From NCBI GenBank assembly GCA_022844575.1, contig JALHLL010000027.1:4264-23395 (forward strand): a stretch of 19,132 nucleotides of DNA, read 5' to 3'. The notes below the pieces were generated by a model. That model saw only the letters and a program-made list of their open reading frames with translations. It was not told the origin of the DNA and made no database searches. Made by a program: the position numbers and the translations under genes. Position 1 is the first letter of the stretch. Each line of letters begins with the position of its first letter. This stretch comes from a bacterium (GTDB taxonomy: Bacteria > Bacteroidota > Ignavibacteria > Kapaibacteriales > UBA961). Below, piece after piece: positions 7,123 through 14,302 of this stretch.

Positions 7123-7148
7123 GTTATTCTGAACAAAGCAAAGAATCA
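7123..7148 (-). repeat. Dispersed ATTCTTCG/TCAGAAT repeat, copy 1
   Basis: Read on the minus strand this is TGATTCTTTGCTTTGTTCAG followed by AATAAC. It matches the right half of the element at 8453-8478 (GATTCTTCGTTACACTCAGA, then ATGAC), in the opposite orientation, with substitutions confined mostly to the middle. Similar ATTCTTCG...TCAGAATGAC sequences are common intergenic repeats in many bacterial genomes. Confidence 0.6.
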
Positions 7149-7222
7149 ATTGAAACATATTATGTAGTTTCTTTTAATAGAAAAACATTGTAGATTTTCG
7201 ACAAACAAATACTATCATTACG

Positions 7223-8011
7223 ATGAAATACAAACTATATCAAGTTGATGCATTTACCGATACATTATTCCGTGGAAATCCTGCTGCTGTTTGCCCGCTT
7301 ACAGAATGGCTGAGTGACGGTATCTTACAAAATATAGCAATGGAAAATAATCTTGCAGAGACAGCATTTTATGTAAAACAGGATGAACGATATGTGATAC
7401 GATGGTTTACCCCACAAGTTGAAGTTGATTTGTGTGGGCATGCAACTTTAGCGGCTGCATTCGTTTTGTTCAATTGTGAAAATTATGTCGGCGATACTAT
7501 AAATTTTTATTCGCCGAGAAGTGGAGAATTACATGTACGCAAAAATTCAGATTTGTTAACATTGGATTTTCCTGCTGATGAATTTCACACTACACCGATT
7601 TCCAATGAAATTCTTCTTTGCTTTGATAAACAACCGCTTGAGGCGTACAAAGGTAAAACGGATTATATGTTAGTGTATGAAAAGGAATCGGATATACGAG
7701 ATATTCTGCCTCATTTTGAAGCTATTTCTGCGTTAAAAGCACGGGGAGTTATTATTACTGCAAAAGGCGAAGATGTTGATTTTGTATCACGATTCTTTGC
7801 ACCGCAATCGGGTATTATTGAAGACCCCGTAACAGGATCGGCACACACAACCTTAACCCCGTATTGGTCTGAAAAACTGAGTAAAACAGAAATGTCAGCA
7901 ATACAACTTTCTGAACGAAAAGGATATTTACAATGCACATTTTTGGGAAACAGGGTCGAGATAGGTGGACATGCCAAACTGTATTTGTCCGGTGAGATTT
8001 ACTTACAATAA
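7223..8011 (+). CDS. PhzF-family isomerase/epimerase-like protein
   Basis: 262 aa, two pseudo-symmetric halves of the diaminopimelate-epimerase fold. Signature: YQVDAFTDTLFRGNPAAV at the N-terminus, catalytic Glu46 in NNLAETAF, DLCGHATLA (69-77), IEDPVTGSAH (199-208) and VEIGGHAKLYLSG near the end. PhzF itself isomerises a trans-2,3-dihydro-3-hydroxyanthranilate intermediate in phenazine synthesis; most PhzF-like proteins are orphans with unknown substrates, and no other phenazine gene is present here, so a phenazine role should not be assumed. ATG 7223 gives the standard N-terminus. Cytoplasmic, no signal peptide. The next gene starts 80 bases downstream on the same strand; the pair may be cotranscribed. 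Confidence 0.93.
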   Translation: MKYKLYQVDAFTDTLFRGNPAAVCPLTEWLSDGILQNIAMENNLAETAFYVKQDERYVIRWFTPQVEVDLCGHATLAAAFVLFNCENYVGDTINFYSPRSGELHVRKNSDLLTLDFPADEFHTTPISNEILLCFDKQPLEAYKGKTDYMLVYEKESDIRDILPHFEAISALKARGVIITAKGEDVDFVSRFFAPQSGIIEDPVTGSAHTTLTPYWSEKLSKTEMSAIQLSERKGYLQCTFLGNRVEIGGHAKLYLSGEIYLQ

Positions 8012-8091
8012 TTATGCACTCGAATGTTAATAAATGGATACTTCTCTTTTGCGTAATGTAATTATTAGCTACATTTAATACTCTGAATATT

Positions 8092-8382
8092 ATGAAAATA
8101 TTGGCTATTGAAAAAGAAGTTCCCGGAGTGGATTGGGCTACAATAAGCAAAGAACTAATGGCACAAGAGGCATGTGAAGTATATAGAATGTATCTAAGCG
8201 GGTTGCTCCGTGAACATTATTTTAACGAAGAAAAATGTGCGGTTCTTGTATTGGAGTGTGAAAATAAGGCGCAAGCACAAGAATTATTAGGGAAATTGCC
8301 TTTGGTAGAACACAACCTCATTTCATTTGAAATTATGGAGCTATACCCTTATACCGGTTATGATAGGATAATTCAATCATAG
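8092..8382 (+). CDS. Small dimeric alpha-beta-barrel-like protein
   Basis: 96 aa, soluble. The layout MKILAIEKEVPGVDW, then QEACEVYRMYLSGLLREHYF, then CAVLVLECENKAQAQELLGKLPLVEHNLISFEIMEL and a C-terminal YPYTGYDRI resembles muconolactone-isomerase-like/YCII-like dimeric ferredoxin-fold barrels. Close relatives are often labelled superoxide dismutase in databases; no metal-binding SOD motif is visible, so I do not use that name. Function unknown. It follows the PhzF-like gene on the same strand and converges with the lipoprotein gene at 8578; hairpins lie in between. Confidence 0.75.
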   Translation: MKILAIEKEVPGVDWATISKELMAQEACEVYRMYLSGLLREHYFNEEKCAVLVLECENKAQAQELLGKLPLVEHNLISFEIMELYPYTGYDRIIQS

Positions 8383-8429
8383 CGCAAAAATATAGCTTAC
8401 TATTATTAATGCTTTGTGGGTAAAGAAGC

Positions 8430-8478
8430 AGTGAAGAATCTATTTTTTTCACAGATTCTTCGTTACACTCAGAATGAC
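8430..8478 (+). repeat. Dispersed ATTCTTCG/TCAGAAT repeat with hairpin, copy 2
   Basis: GAAGAATCT (8433-8441) and AGATTCTTC (8453-8461) form a 9-bp inverted repeat; the right arm runs on into GTTACACTCAGAATGAC, the shared part with the element at 7123-7148. It lies in the 195-base convergent space between 8382 and 8578. Apart from this and the hairpin at 8526-8560, I see nothing in that space. Confidence 0.65.
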
Positions 8479-8525
8479 TGGAAAATACTAATCGGAAAAA
8501 CTCTAAACAACCTCATACCGAACAA

Positions 8526-8560
8526 AATGAAGAATCTGTTGTGTGTACAGATTCTTCATT
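8526..8560. terminator. Perfect 14-bp hairpin between convergent genes
   Basis: AATGAAGAATCTGT (8526-8539) and ACAGATTCTTCATT (8547-8560) pair perfectly around the seven-base loop TGTGTGT. The arms share TGAAGAATCT with the inverted repeat at 8433-8461, so it is probably another copy of the same repeat. The position between converging genes fits a bidirectional terminator or transcription barrier, although neither side has a strong T run. Confidence 0.6.
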
Positions 8561-8577
8561 GCAAGAAATAACGCCGT

Positions 8578-9447
8578 CTATTTTACCATAATAGGTACAG
8601 CGGAAAAAGTAACTAAATCAATCATTTTACCTTCAATAAAACGATGCAGAACAACGGTGATTTTTGCCGTACCTGCTTTATTACCCTTTATATTAAACGC
8701 GAAGGGTTCATCATCGCTTGGCTTAATAATAGTCGCGACTGTTGTATCGGATGATGTAACGGAAATAGAAAAAATGCTTGCATCCAATTTAGGTTTTGTT
8801 CCGTCTTCGTTCATAAACTCAATTTCAATATGATCGGTTGTTTCGCCCGCAATTACATTCAGTTCGCCCATTACCGTACCGTCCGATTTTTCGGATGCCA
8901 ATTCCTCTTCCGTTTCTTCATTATTAAACAGTATGGTCGGATTTTCTATCGTCGTCGAATCGCGCTGCACTTCCACAGGAATTTTGCCGCTTCTATAATC
9001 GGAATGGTCACCATGAGTAAGATAGAACTCAATAAATGTTGCGCCTGTTTTTTTACCGCGCAAATGAAATTCATAGCCACCTTCTTCTCCCTCATGCTGA
9101 TATACTTCAACAAGTGAGGCATCATCAATTTTCCATGTAAGTTTTATGTCGGAGGATGTGGGCGGATTGAGCTCTTTTTTCTCCGCACTCAAAAATTTAA
9201 CAATAAACGCATCGGAAATATTATTGAGTGGTGCCGTAAACCGGGTTTTGAAAACCGGATCGACCGTACCGCGAAATATTTGTAAATACGGTGCTCTCGA
9301 ACCATCTAAAAACAATGTACCTTCTGCTTCAAAGTGTTCGGGAGTATTATTGATTTTGTCATCTTCGGAACACGACGAAATAAAAAGTGTAAGTGTCAGT
9401 ATCAATATAAGATGCGATGCAGTTTTATAAAAAGATTGTTTTTTCAT
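8578..9447 (-). CDS. Lipoprotein with two Ig-like domains
   Basis: 289 aa. Lipoprotein signal peptide with a hydrophobic stretch (LILILTLTLFI) and lipobox SSC, modified cysteine C26, then an acidic linker (SEDD). Two similar halves follow, about 40-160 and 195-288. Each has a beta-rich stretch and then a GK/GN-K-x-G-x-A/T turn: LRGKKTGATFIEFYLTHGD in the first, IKGNKAGTAKITVVLH in the second. This resembles bacterial Ig-like (BIG-type) folds with an internal duplication. It is probably anchored in the outer membrane with the domains exposed to periplasm or surface. No enzymatic motif. A 307-base gap separates it from the upstream minus-strand gene, so it probably has its own promoter. Converges with the gene at 8092. 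Confidence 0.78.
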   Translation of the reverse strand: MKKQSFYKTASHLILILTLTLFISSCSEDDKINNTPEHFEAEGTLFLDGSRAPYLQIFRGTVDPVFKTRFTAPLNNISDAFIVKFLSAEKKELNPPTSSDIKLTWKIDDASLVEVYQHEGEEGGYEFHLRGKKTGATFIEFYLTHGDHSDYRSGKIPVEVQRDSTTIENPTILFNNEETEEELASEKSDGTVMGELNVIAGETTDHIEIEFMNEDGTKPKLDASIFSISVTSSDTTVATIIKPSDDEPFAFNIKGNKAGTAKITVVLHRFIEGKMIDLVTFSAVPIMVK

Positions 9448-9754
9448 ACTATTGAATGATTGTATAAATGATTAAAAGTACCCTACAATGTAGTGAGGGG
9501 GGAAATGTTTATCCTCGATACTGTTTCGTATTGGATATATTGTATTCGGAAATGTGGAATCTGTTAGTTTGAAAAGGGAATATCAACTCTTTTATCAAGA
9601 ATTATATTCTTTTTTCCAAACCGTATTATAAGTTCATACTAAACAAATAGTACATAATTCCGCATAAGGAAATAATAAGCTCATCTTTTCGAATTATATA
9701 TCGAATCGATTCTTGACATTTCTTAGTGGAATATGGCTGATATTTCGGGGTATA
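9448..9754. other. 307-base intergenic spacer
   Basis: No convincing ORF. It holds the leader of the lipoprotein gene at 8578-9447 (read leftward) and the 3' side of the gene at 9755. Visible features are a 10-bp palindrome GAATCGATTC (9703-9712) and, partly overlapping it, TTCGA (9688-9692) with TCGAA (9701-9705). I cannot assign a promoter or terminator with confidence. Confidence 0.5.
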
Positions 9755-10093
9755 TTATAGAACCGGTGGACCGCGTGCAGAATAAAGGAATTGCGGTTGT
9801 GTATAGGGTATAGGAAGGGAGAAATTATTATGCTTTTTTACTATTACATTGTCTTGTACGGTATGTATATCCGTAATAACAATATCTTTTGTAAGATGAA
9901 CATTACATAAAGGACATTCATCCTTATCTGAATTGGTCGGGCTCTTTTCGTCATTATGCGAAGTCTGTGATACCTGCTCGCGACTGTGTTCATGGCTATG
10001 CCACGATTCTACGGTAATGCCTATAAAGAAAGCAAGTATTGTAATAATAACAATACTTGCCCGATATATCTTTATGGATTTTCCGAAAGCCAT
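9755..10093 (-). CDS. His/Cys-rich small exported protein with C-terminal RGPP tail
   Basis: 112 aa. One N-terminal hydrophobic segment (ASIVIITILAFFIGITV, residues 12-28) acts as signal peptide or anchor. A metal-ligand-like stretch follows: WHSHEHSREQ and ECPLCNVHL with a CxxC pair. The C-terminus is ARGPPVL. Small proteins of this plan (His cluster, CxxC, terminal R-x-PP) occur in DUF2946-like families linked to metal uptake; the link here is weak. It lies 81 bases after the phosphohexomutase gene on the same strand and may be cotranscribed. A perfect 11-bp inverted repeat sits within its signal-peptide codons. Function unknown; envelope metal binding is a guess. Confidence 0.65.
   Translation of the reverse strand: MAFGKSIKIYRASIVIITILAFFIGITVESWHSHEHSREQVSQTSHNDEKSPTNSDKDECPLCNVHLTKDIVITDIHTVQDNVIVKKHNNFSLPIPYTQPQFLYSARGPPVL
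10032..10060. repeat. Perfect 11-bp inverted repeat inside a coding region
   Basis: GCAAGTATTGT (10032-10042) and ACAATACTTGC (10050-10060) around the loop AATAATA. It covers codons 12-21 of the 112-aa gene. Because of the symmetry both strands read the same peptide, ASIVIITILA, in one frame. In the mRNA it would form a stable stem about 33 bases after the start codon. Confidence 0.8.
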
Positions 10094-10174
10094 CGAAATG
10101 TTTTCTACAATATGGCGTATAATAAACGAAAAGTTTAATGATGGTATAGAGTCGAATGCGTATAAAAGATATTG

Positions 10175-11572
10175 TTATCTCATTTTTATAGCTTCTTCCA
10201 GCAATTCATTTACTTTACTTAAGGATTCCGATTCGGCATAAAAACGGATGAGAGGTTCCGTACCCGATGCCCGTATGAGTAACCAGCCGTTTTCAAAAAT
10301 AAATTTATAACCGTCCAACAAATTCGTTTCGACAACATCGAATCTGCCGATTTTTTTCGGTTGTTTTTCGCATGCTTTCAGGATGGCTTTTTTTTGCGCT
10401 TCCGTAACAATCATATCGCGTCGCGCATAACGGTGTATGCCGAACTCTTTATCAAGGTCATCGCATAATTGTTTGAGCGATTTCTTTCGCGTGGCAAGCA
10501 TTTCCAATAATAGTAATGAATTGAATATGCCGTCACGTTCGGGTATATGAACGCATGTGCCCAAACCGCCGGATTCTTCACCGCCTATAAGCACCTTAGT
10601 TTCATTCATAAGTTTGGCTGTGTACTTAAATCCTACGGGTGTTTCAATTACCTTTATACCGTTTTTTTCGCAGTACTTTGCTACCATTGAGGTAAGCGAA
10701 ACCGTTTTTACGACTGTGCCGCGTTTTTTCTTATCCTCATATAAGTATTTCATCAATAACATGAAGATACGATGCGAATCAACAAAATTCCCGTCTTCGT
10801 CCACTGCACCCAATCTATCGGCATCGCCATCGGTAGCCAAACCCAAATCATAATGACCGTCGCGAACCTCCTCGATAAGCTGCCTCAAATTCTGGTGTAT
10901 AGGTTCTGGATGATGAACCTCGCCAAAAGAAGGATTATACTCACCATGTATTTCTTTTACATCGGGCAATATCTGATGAATAGTATCAATACCTGCGCCG
11001 TGCATCGGATCGTACACAATTTTTAGCCCCGCACTTTGTATCAAATCCAGATCAATTTTTTTTCTGATATATCGCAAATACGATTCTTTAGCATCAAATT
11101 GACGAATCGTTCTTAATTCCAAGTATTCATCTACGGTTTTCAGATGATGTTCAGGCGGCTTATTACCCAATTTGGCTAATTGTGCCTCGATATGACTGAT
11201 TTGTTCGGGATAAGCAGGACCTCCGAAACTTGCTTTTACCTTAAATCCGTTATACGTAGGGGGATTGTGACTTGCCGTGATAACGATACCCAAGCATGCG
11301 CCCTTTTGTTTGGTATGAAACGATACTTGCGGGGTGGATGAAAAGGATTGTGTTAAATGTACCGTTATGTTCTTACTTGCAAAAATTCGCGCTGTTTCTT
11401 CCGCAAAATCTCTTGACATAAACCGTGTATCATAACCAATAACTACAGAGGGATTTTCTCGCTGCATAGTTAAAACATAATTTGCCGTAGCTGTAGCAAC
11501 AAGATTCAGATTATCGAATGTATAGTCGCGTGCTATTACACCCCGCCAACCGTCAGTACCGAAAACGATCAT
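10175..11572 (-). CDS. Phosphohexomutase (phosphoglucomutase/phosphomannomutase family)
   Basis: 465 aa cytoplasmic alpha-D-phosphohexomutase, interconverting hexose 1- and 6-phosphates for glycogen, LPS or other sugar-nucleotide pathways. All four family signatures are seen: the phosphoserine loop TASHNPP with Ser101, the Mg2+-binding DGDADR (248-253), the sugar-specificity loop GGEESGG (330-336; an E-x-S form typical of these mutases), and the phosphate-binding RASGTEP (434-440). The N-terminus FGTDGWRG is canonical, so ATG 11572 is secure. I cannot separate glucose, mannose or glucosamine preference from sequence alone; the TASHNP and GGEESGG forms fit PGM/PMM better than GlmM. First gene of a minus-strand run; divergent from the lipoprotein operon at 11862 across 289 bases. 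Confidence 0.94.
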   Translation of the reverse strand: MIVFGTDGWRGVIARDYTFDNLNLVATATANYVLTMQRENPSVVIGYDTRFMSRDFAEETARIFASKNITVHLTQSFSSTPQVSFHTKQKGACLGIVITASHNPPTYNGFKVKASFGGPAYPEQISHIEAQLAKLGNKPPEHHLKTVDEYLELRTIRQFDAKESYLRYIRKKIDLDLIQSAGLKIVYDPMHGAGIDTIHQILPDVKEIHGEYNPSFGEVHHPEPIHQNLRQLIEEVRDGHYDLGLATDGDADRLGAVDEDGNFVDSHRIFMLLMKYLYEDKKKRGTVVKTVSLTSMVAKYCEKNGIKVIETPVGFKYTAKLMNETKVLIGGEESGGLGTCVHIPERDGIFNSLLLLEMLATRKKSLKQLCDDLDKEFGIHRYARRDMIVTEAQKKAILKACEKQPKKIGRFDVVETNLLDGYKFIFENGWLLIRASGTEPLIRFYAESESLSKVNELLEEAIKMR

Positions 11573-11861
11573 AATGTGTATCGCCCGTATAAATGAGGAA
11601 AGGTAATATATGATAGACTTTAATAAGTGTACACAGTACGTTTACTTTGCCTTCACAGCATGTAAAGATTCACTCAATCGTCTGCAACAAAAATACCGAA
11701 AAAGTATGTTGGTTGTTTTTAAGACTATGAAGTATGTTATTTTCAAACGATTTTTTTACGATGTTTGCAATTCATAAAATCTATAAGATTAGAAAAGTGA
11801 TTGTTGTGAAAACATCATATATGGACAGTTTGCCTATAATTAGGTATGGGAGAGTATAAGT
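11573..11861. promoter_or_regulatory. Divergent intergenic region
   Basis: Contains the upstream regions of the phosphohexomutase (leftward) and the lipoprotein operon (rightward). On the plus strand a TATAAT (11835-11840) is followed by a Shine-Dalgarno-like GGGAGAG (11848-11854) seven bases before ATG 11862; no good -35 box is seen at the right distance. A 9-base direct repeat AAGTATGTT occurs at 11702 and 11730. No small gene is evident. Confidence 0.4.
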
Positions 11862-12731
11862 ATGCTTCTTAGCTTCCGTACCATCTATGTCTTGGTTCTG
11901 TGCCTTATTGCGTCGTTTATAACGGGCTGTGAAGAAACAGTAGAAAACCCCGATTTACCCTATGAAGAGAAGATTGTGATAGGCGCATATTTGGTAGCGG
12001 GTGAGAAAGAAGTATTTGTTAATGTATCGAAAACTTTACCGCTTACACAAAAGTACACTGTCGAAGCTTCTACACTATCGGATGCGGTGGTAACAATCAT
12101 TTGTCCGGAAGGTTCATTCAATGCGCTCTACGATACGCGAACCAAATCGTACAGAACCACTATTCCTACCATAAGTGTTGGAGCGCGGTATGAACTTGAT
12201 GTGAAATGGAAAGGAAAAAAAGCAAAGGCTAATACACGCATACCCGGCTTGCCATCCGTTCTCAATTTATCCGCCACTGTCGATTATCAAGATAACAGTA
12301 GATATTCGAGATATTATTCATTGACATGCGATTTTACGAATGATCCAAATATTTGTGTAGGATTGTTAAGTGATATGTTGTCATCTGAAAAACGATCCGA
12401 TTCCGTAACAAGGGAATACACCTATAATATTTTGAACAGTTTTTATAATGCAAAAACCGCTATCGGTAATGGAGAATATATACGGCTCAAAAAAAAGCCG
12501 AACTATTATTTTTATGAAACCGAATATTACAAGTATTATAGTTTGTTTTTTGCCGCTTTCGATGCCCCCTATCATGCCATGAATTTATCGGGGAACGGGT
12601 ACGGTAATGATGACAGTATATTCGGCTCATCTGGCTCTAATCCTAAGTTTAATATTAGCGGTGAGGGCATAGGATACTTTATTGGCGTGAATGTTTTTCC
12701 GAGAATTTATTGGGTGCCGATAGAATACTAA
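11862..12731 (+). CDS. DUF4249-type lipoprotein
   Basis: 289 aa. Signal peptide VLVLCLIASFITGC, with lipobox cysteine C23 followed by acidic EE. The body fits DUF4249: an early beta-rich segment (IVIGAYLVAGEKEVFVNVSKTLPL), a middle domain, and a C-terminus with YYKYYSLFFAAFDAPY, NPKFNISGEGIGYFIGVNV and a final WVPIEY. DUF4249 proteins are known as lipoproteins encoded beside TonB-dependent receptors in Bacteroidota; the molecular role is not established. Here no receptor is directly adjacent on the same strand: the nearest is 14303-16516 on the other strand. It leads an operon with two further lipoproteins (33- and 11-base gaps). It has a better ribosome site (GGGAGAG) than most genes in this window. 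Length is somewhat short for the family. Confidence 0.78.
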   Translation: MLLSFRTIYVLVLCLIASFITGCEETVENPDLPYEEKIVIGAYLVAGEKEVFVNVSKTLPLTQKYTVEASTLSDAVVTIICPEGSFNALYDTRTKSYRTTIPTISVGARYELDVKWKGKKAKANTRIPGLPSVLNLSATVDYQDNSRYSRYYSLTCDFTNDPNICVGLLSDMLSSEKRSDSVTREYTYNILNSFYNAKTAIGNGEYIRLKKKPNYYFYETEYYKYYSLFFAAFDAPYHAMNLSGNGYGNDDSIFGSSGSNPKFNISGEGIGYFIGVNVFPRIYWVPIEY

Positions 12732-12764
12732 TCGTATAGACAAATCATAACCGTAATCTTTATC

Positions 12765-13484
12765 ATGAAAAAATACCCCGCTTTTTTATTCATTATATGT
12801 TTTGTTGTTTCCTGCGTTTCACCGACAAAACAATTACCGATTTTAAATCCTAAGAATGAACCGATTCATTATTCTTCCGATGGAATAAGCATTTCTTTAC
12901 GTCCGCTATTGCCTCAGGAGACTCAAGCAATTTTTGCTCGAAATTTGCATGCTGATTATATTGAACCTTATTCGGTTTGTATTGAAAACACAACCGATGA
13001 GCCGCTTCTTGTTAACACACTCAATTTATGGAGCAGATTGAAAGTTGAGGAGGTGAATGATTATGTAAAAACACCTGAAATGAAGGCGATAGGATATGGC
13101 AGCGCCGCTTCAATTCTTATGCCTCTACTACTTCATCAATCATTTAATGGCGGAATACCTGTCCATAAAAGCAATTTGCAAACTCCACAGGCATATTATT
13201 GGTCGCTTATAAGCGGGGGTATAATTTCGGGTGCGGCAACGGCAGTTCTTATTATTAACAATAAAACGGTATTAAAGGAATTGGAAAAATATTCGGCGCA
13301 GGGACACGTTTTTGAACCGAAGAAAACCGATTGTGCCGCCGTTTATATTGATAAAACGATGAGTGCTTATTCATTACAACTTTTGCCTTCCGTAAGTGCG
13401 GCAAGCGACACATCGGTATCATATATTGAGGTACAGCTAATAAAAAGCGGGAAAAAGATTTATTTTCCTTTTCAATACAAATAA
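12765..13484 (+). CDS. Lipoprotein A of a paralogous pair, unknown family
   Basis: 239 aa. Signal peptide AFLFIICFVVSC with modified cysteine C17. After a beta-rich N-terminal part, CIENTTDEPLLVNTLNLWS (72-90) has the look of an Ig-like strand pair. Two hydrophobic segments follow (about 109-125, and 145-165 rich in Gly/Ala: SLISGGIISGAATAVLII). A C-terminal part reads DCAAVYIDKTMS (189-200) and IEVQLIKSGKKIYFPFQYK. The next gene has the same order of elements, so the two are paralogues. Both keep two cysteines beyond the lipid anchor (here C72 and C190), a possible disulfide. The central hydrophobic pair could insert in a membrane, unusual for a lipoprotein. I recognise no named family. Confidence 0.72.
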   Translation: MKKYPAFLFIICFVVSCVSPTKQLPILNPKNEPIHYSSDGISISLRPLLPQETQAIFARNLHADYIEPYSVCIENTTDEPLLVNTLNLWSRLKVEEVNDYVKTPEMKAIGYGSAASILMPLLLHQSFNGGIPVHKSNLQTPQAYYWSLISGGIISGAATAVLIINNKTVLKELEKYSAQGHVFEPKKTDCAAVYIDKTMSAYSLQLLPSVSAASDTSVSYIEVQLIKSGKKIYFPFQYK

Positions 13485-13495
13485 CATACTATTCG

Positions 13496-14251
13496 ATGGT
13501 AAAAACCGCTCTATTTTGTTTATCAGTAATAGGTATAGTTTGTTGTATAGGTTGCCGAACCTATAAACCCGGTGAATTGCACGACAGAAACCCTATAGGT
13601 GCTGTAGATGCCGTAACATTCGATAGTATTGCCGTCTCTTTGGATAAAATTGACCAAATGGAGATGAGTTATGTATTCGATGCACAGTTCCAGCAAAATC
13701 ACCATATAGCCGCTTGCCGTTTATGCGTAGTTAATAATAGCGATGAAGATTTGACGGTAGATGTACTAAATGTTGAAAATTATATTTTGCCCGAAAAGGC
13801 GCATAGCCGCTCACAGTTAAGTCCGATGGAAGGTATCGGAGTGGGGATGTTAATGGGGCTTGTATTACCTTTTGTAATGGTTGCTACCGATACAACCGTA
13901 GGTAGAACAGAAAGATATTTATCGAAAGAGGGATTTGCAATTTCATTCGGGCTTGGCGGCTTATACGGAATAGGTGAAACCATCGCAGTTATTCGCGAAA
14001 ATTCAGCGCGTAAAAATCATATTCTTGAAGAATCTTCCGATAGATATACGATAGGTACTAAAAGGCAAAATTGCATGGTTTTATTTTTTGATGAACGTAT
14101 ATCGGAGGAAATTCCTGCTCTTGATACTATGGCTTATTCTTTATCCGATACATTGGCAATTCCGTATAAATTCGGAAAATTACCTGCTATTACTCTGCAA
14201 AATAAAGAAAGCGGAAAAGGTGTTGTTTTCCCGCTTTCTTATAAAAGATAA
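13496..14251 (+). CDS. Lipoprotein B of a paralogous pair, unknown family
   Basis: 251 aa. Signal peptide LFCLSVIGIVCCIGC with lipobox cysteine most likely C20 (C16/C17 also present). Parallel to lipoprotein A: LCVVNNSDEDLTVDVLNV (76-93) matches VCIENTTDEPLLVNTLNL of A; two hydrophobic Gly-rich segments at about 113-130 and 147-166 (GIGVGMLMGLVLPFVMV and FAISFGLGGLYGIGETIAVI); NCMVLFFDERIS (192-203) matches DCAAVYIDKTMS; and the ends KESGKGVVFPLSYKR and IKSGKKIYFPFQYK align. The conserved cysteines are C77 and C193. Identity is low outside these blocks, so the duplication is old. Starts 11 bases after lipoprotein A, so the two are surely cotranscribed. Converges with the receptor gene at 14303. 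Function unknown. Confidence 0.72.
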   Translation: MVKTALFCLSVIGIVCCIGCRTYKPGELHDRNPIGAVDAVTFDSIAVSLDKIDQMEMSYVFDAQFQQNHHIAACRLCVVNNSDEDLTVDVLNVENYILPEKAHSRSQLSPMEGIGVGMLMGLVLPFVMVATDTTVGRTERYLSKEGFAISFGLGGLYGIGETIAVIRENSARKNHILEESSDRYTIGTKRQNCMVLFFDERISEEIPALDTMAYSLSDTLAIPYKFGKLPAITLQNKESGKGVVFPLSYKR

Positions 14252-14260
14252 CACTATATC

Positions 14261-14287
14261 GGCAAATTCTTTTCATATATATTTGCC
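14261..14287. terminator. Inverted repeat between convergent genes
   Basis: GGCAAAT (14261-14267) and ATTTGCC (14281-14287) with a 13-base loop fill the 51-base gap between the lipoprotein operon and the convergent receptor gene. Perfect but short, with no adjacent long T run. A weak bidirectional terminator is the natural reading. Confidence 0.4.
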
Positions 14288-14302
14288 CGAATATTTGTTA
14301 GT

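Noticed and set aside
7223..8011. A phenazine biosynthesis cluster
   Set aside because: Only a PhzF-like gene is present; no PhzA/B/D/E/G or tailoring genes are nearby.
8092..8382. Superoxide dismutase as the name of the 96-aa protein
   Set aside because: Database labels of relatives use it, but no SOD fold or metal ligands are visible; the layout is that of a small alpha-beta barrel.
9933..10241. Plus-strand frame of 102 aa opposite the His/Cys-rich gene
   Set aside because: It has no family features; its only membrane-like stretch is the palindrome reading the same peptide as the real gene.
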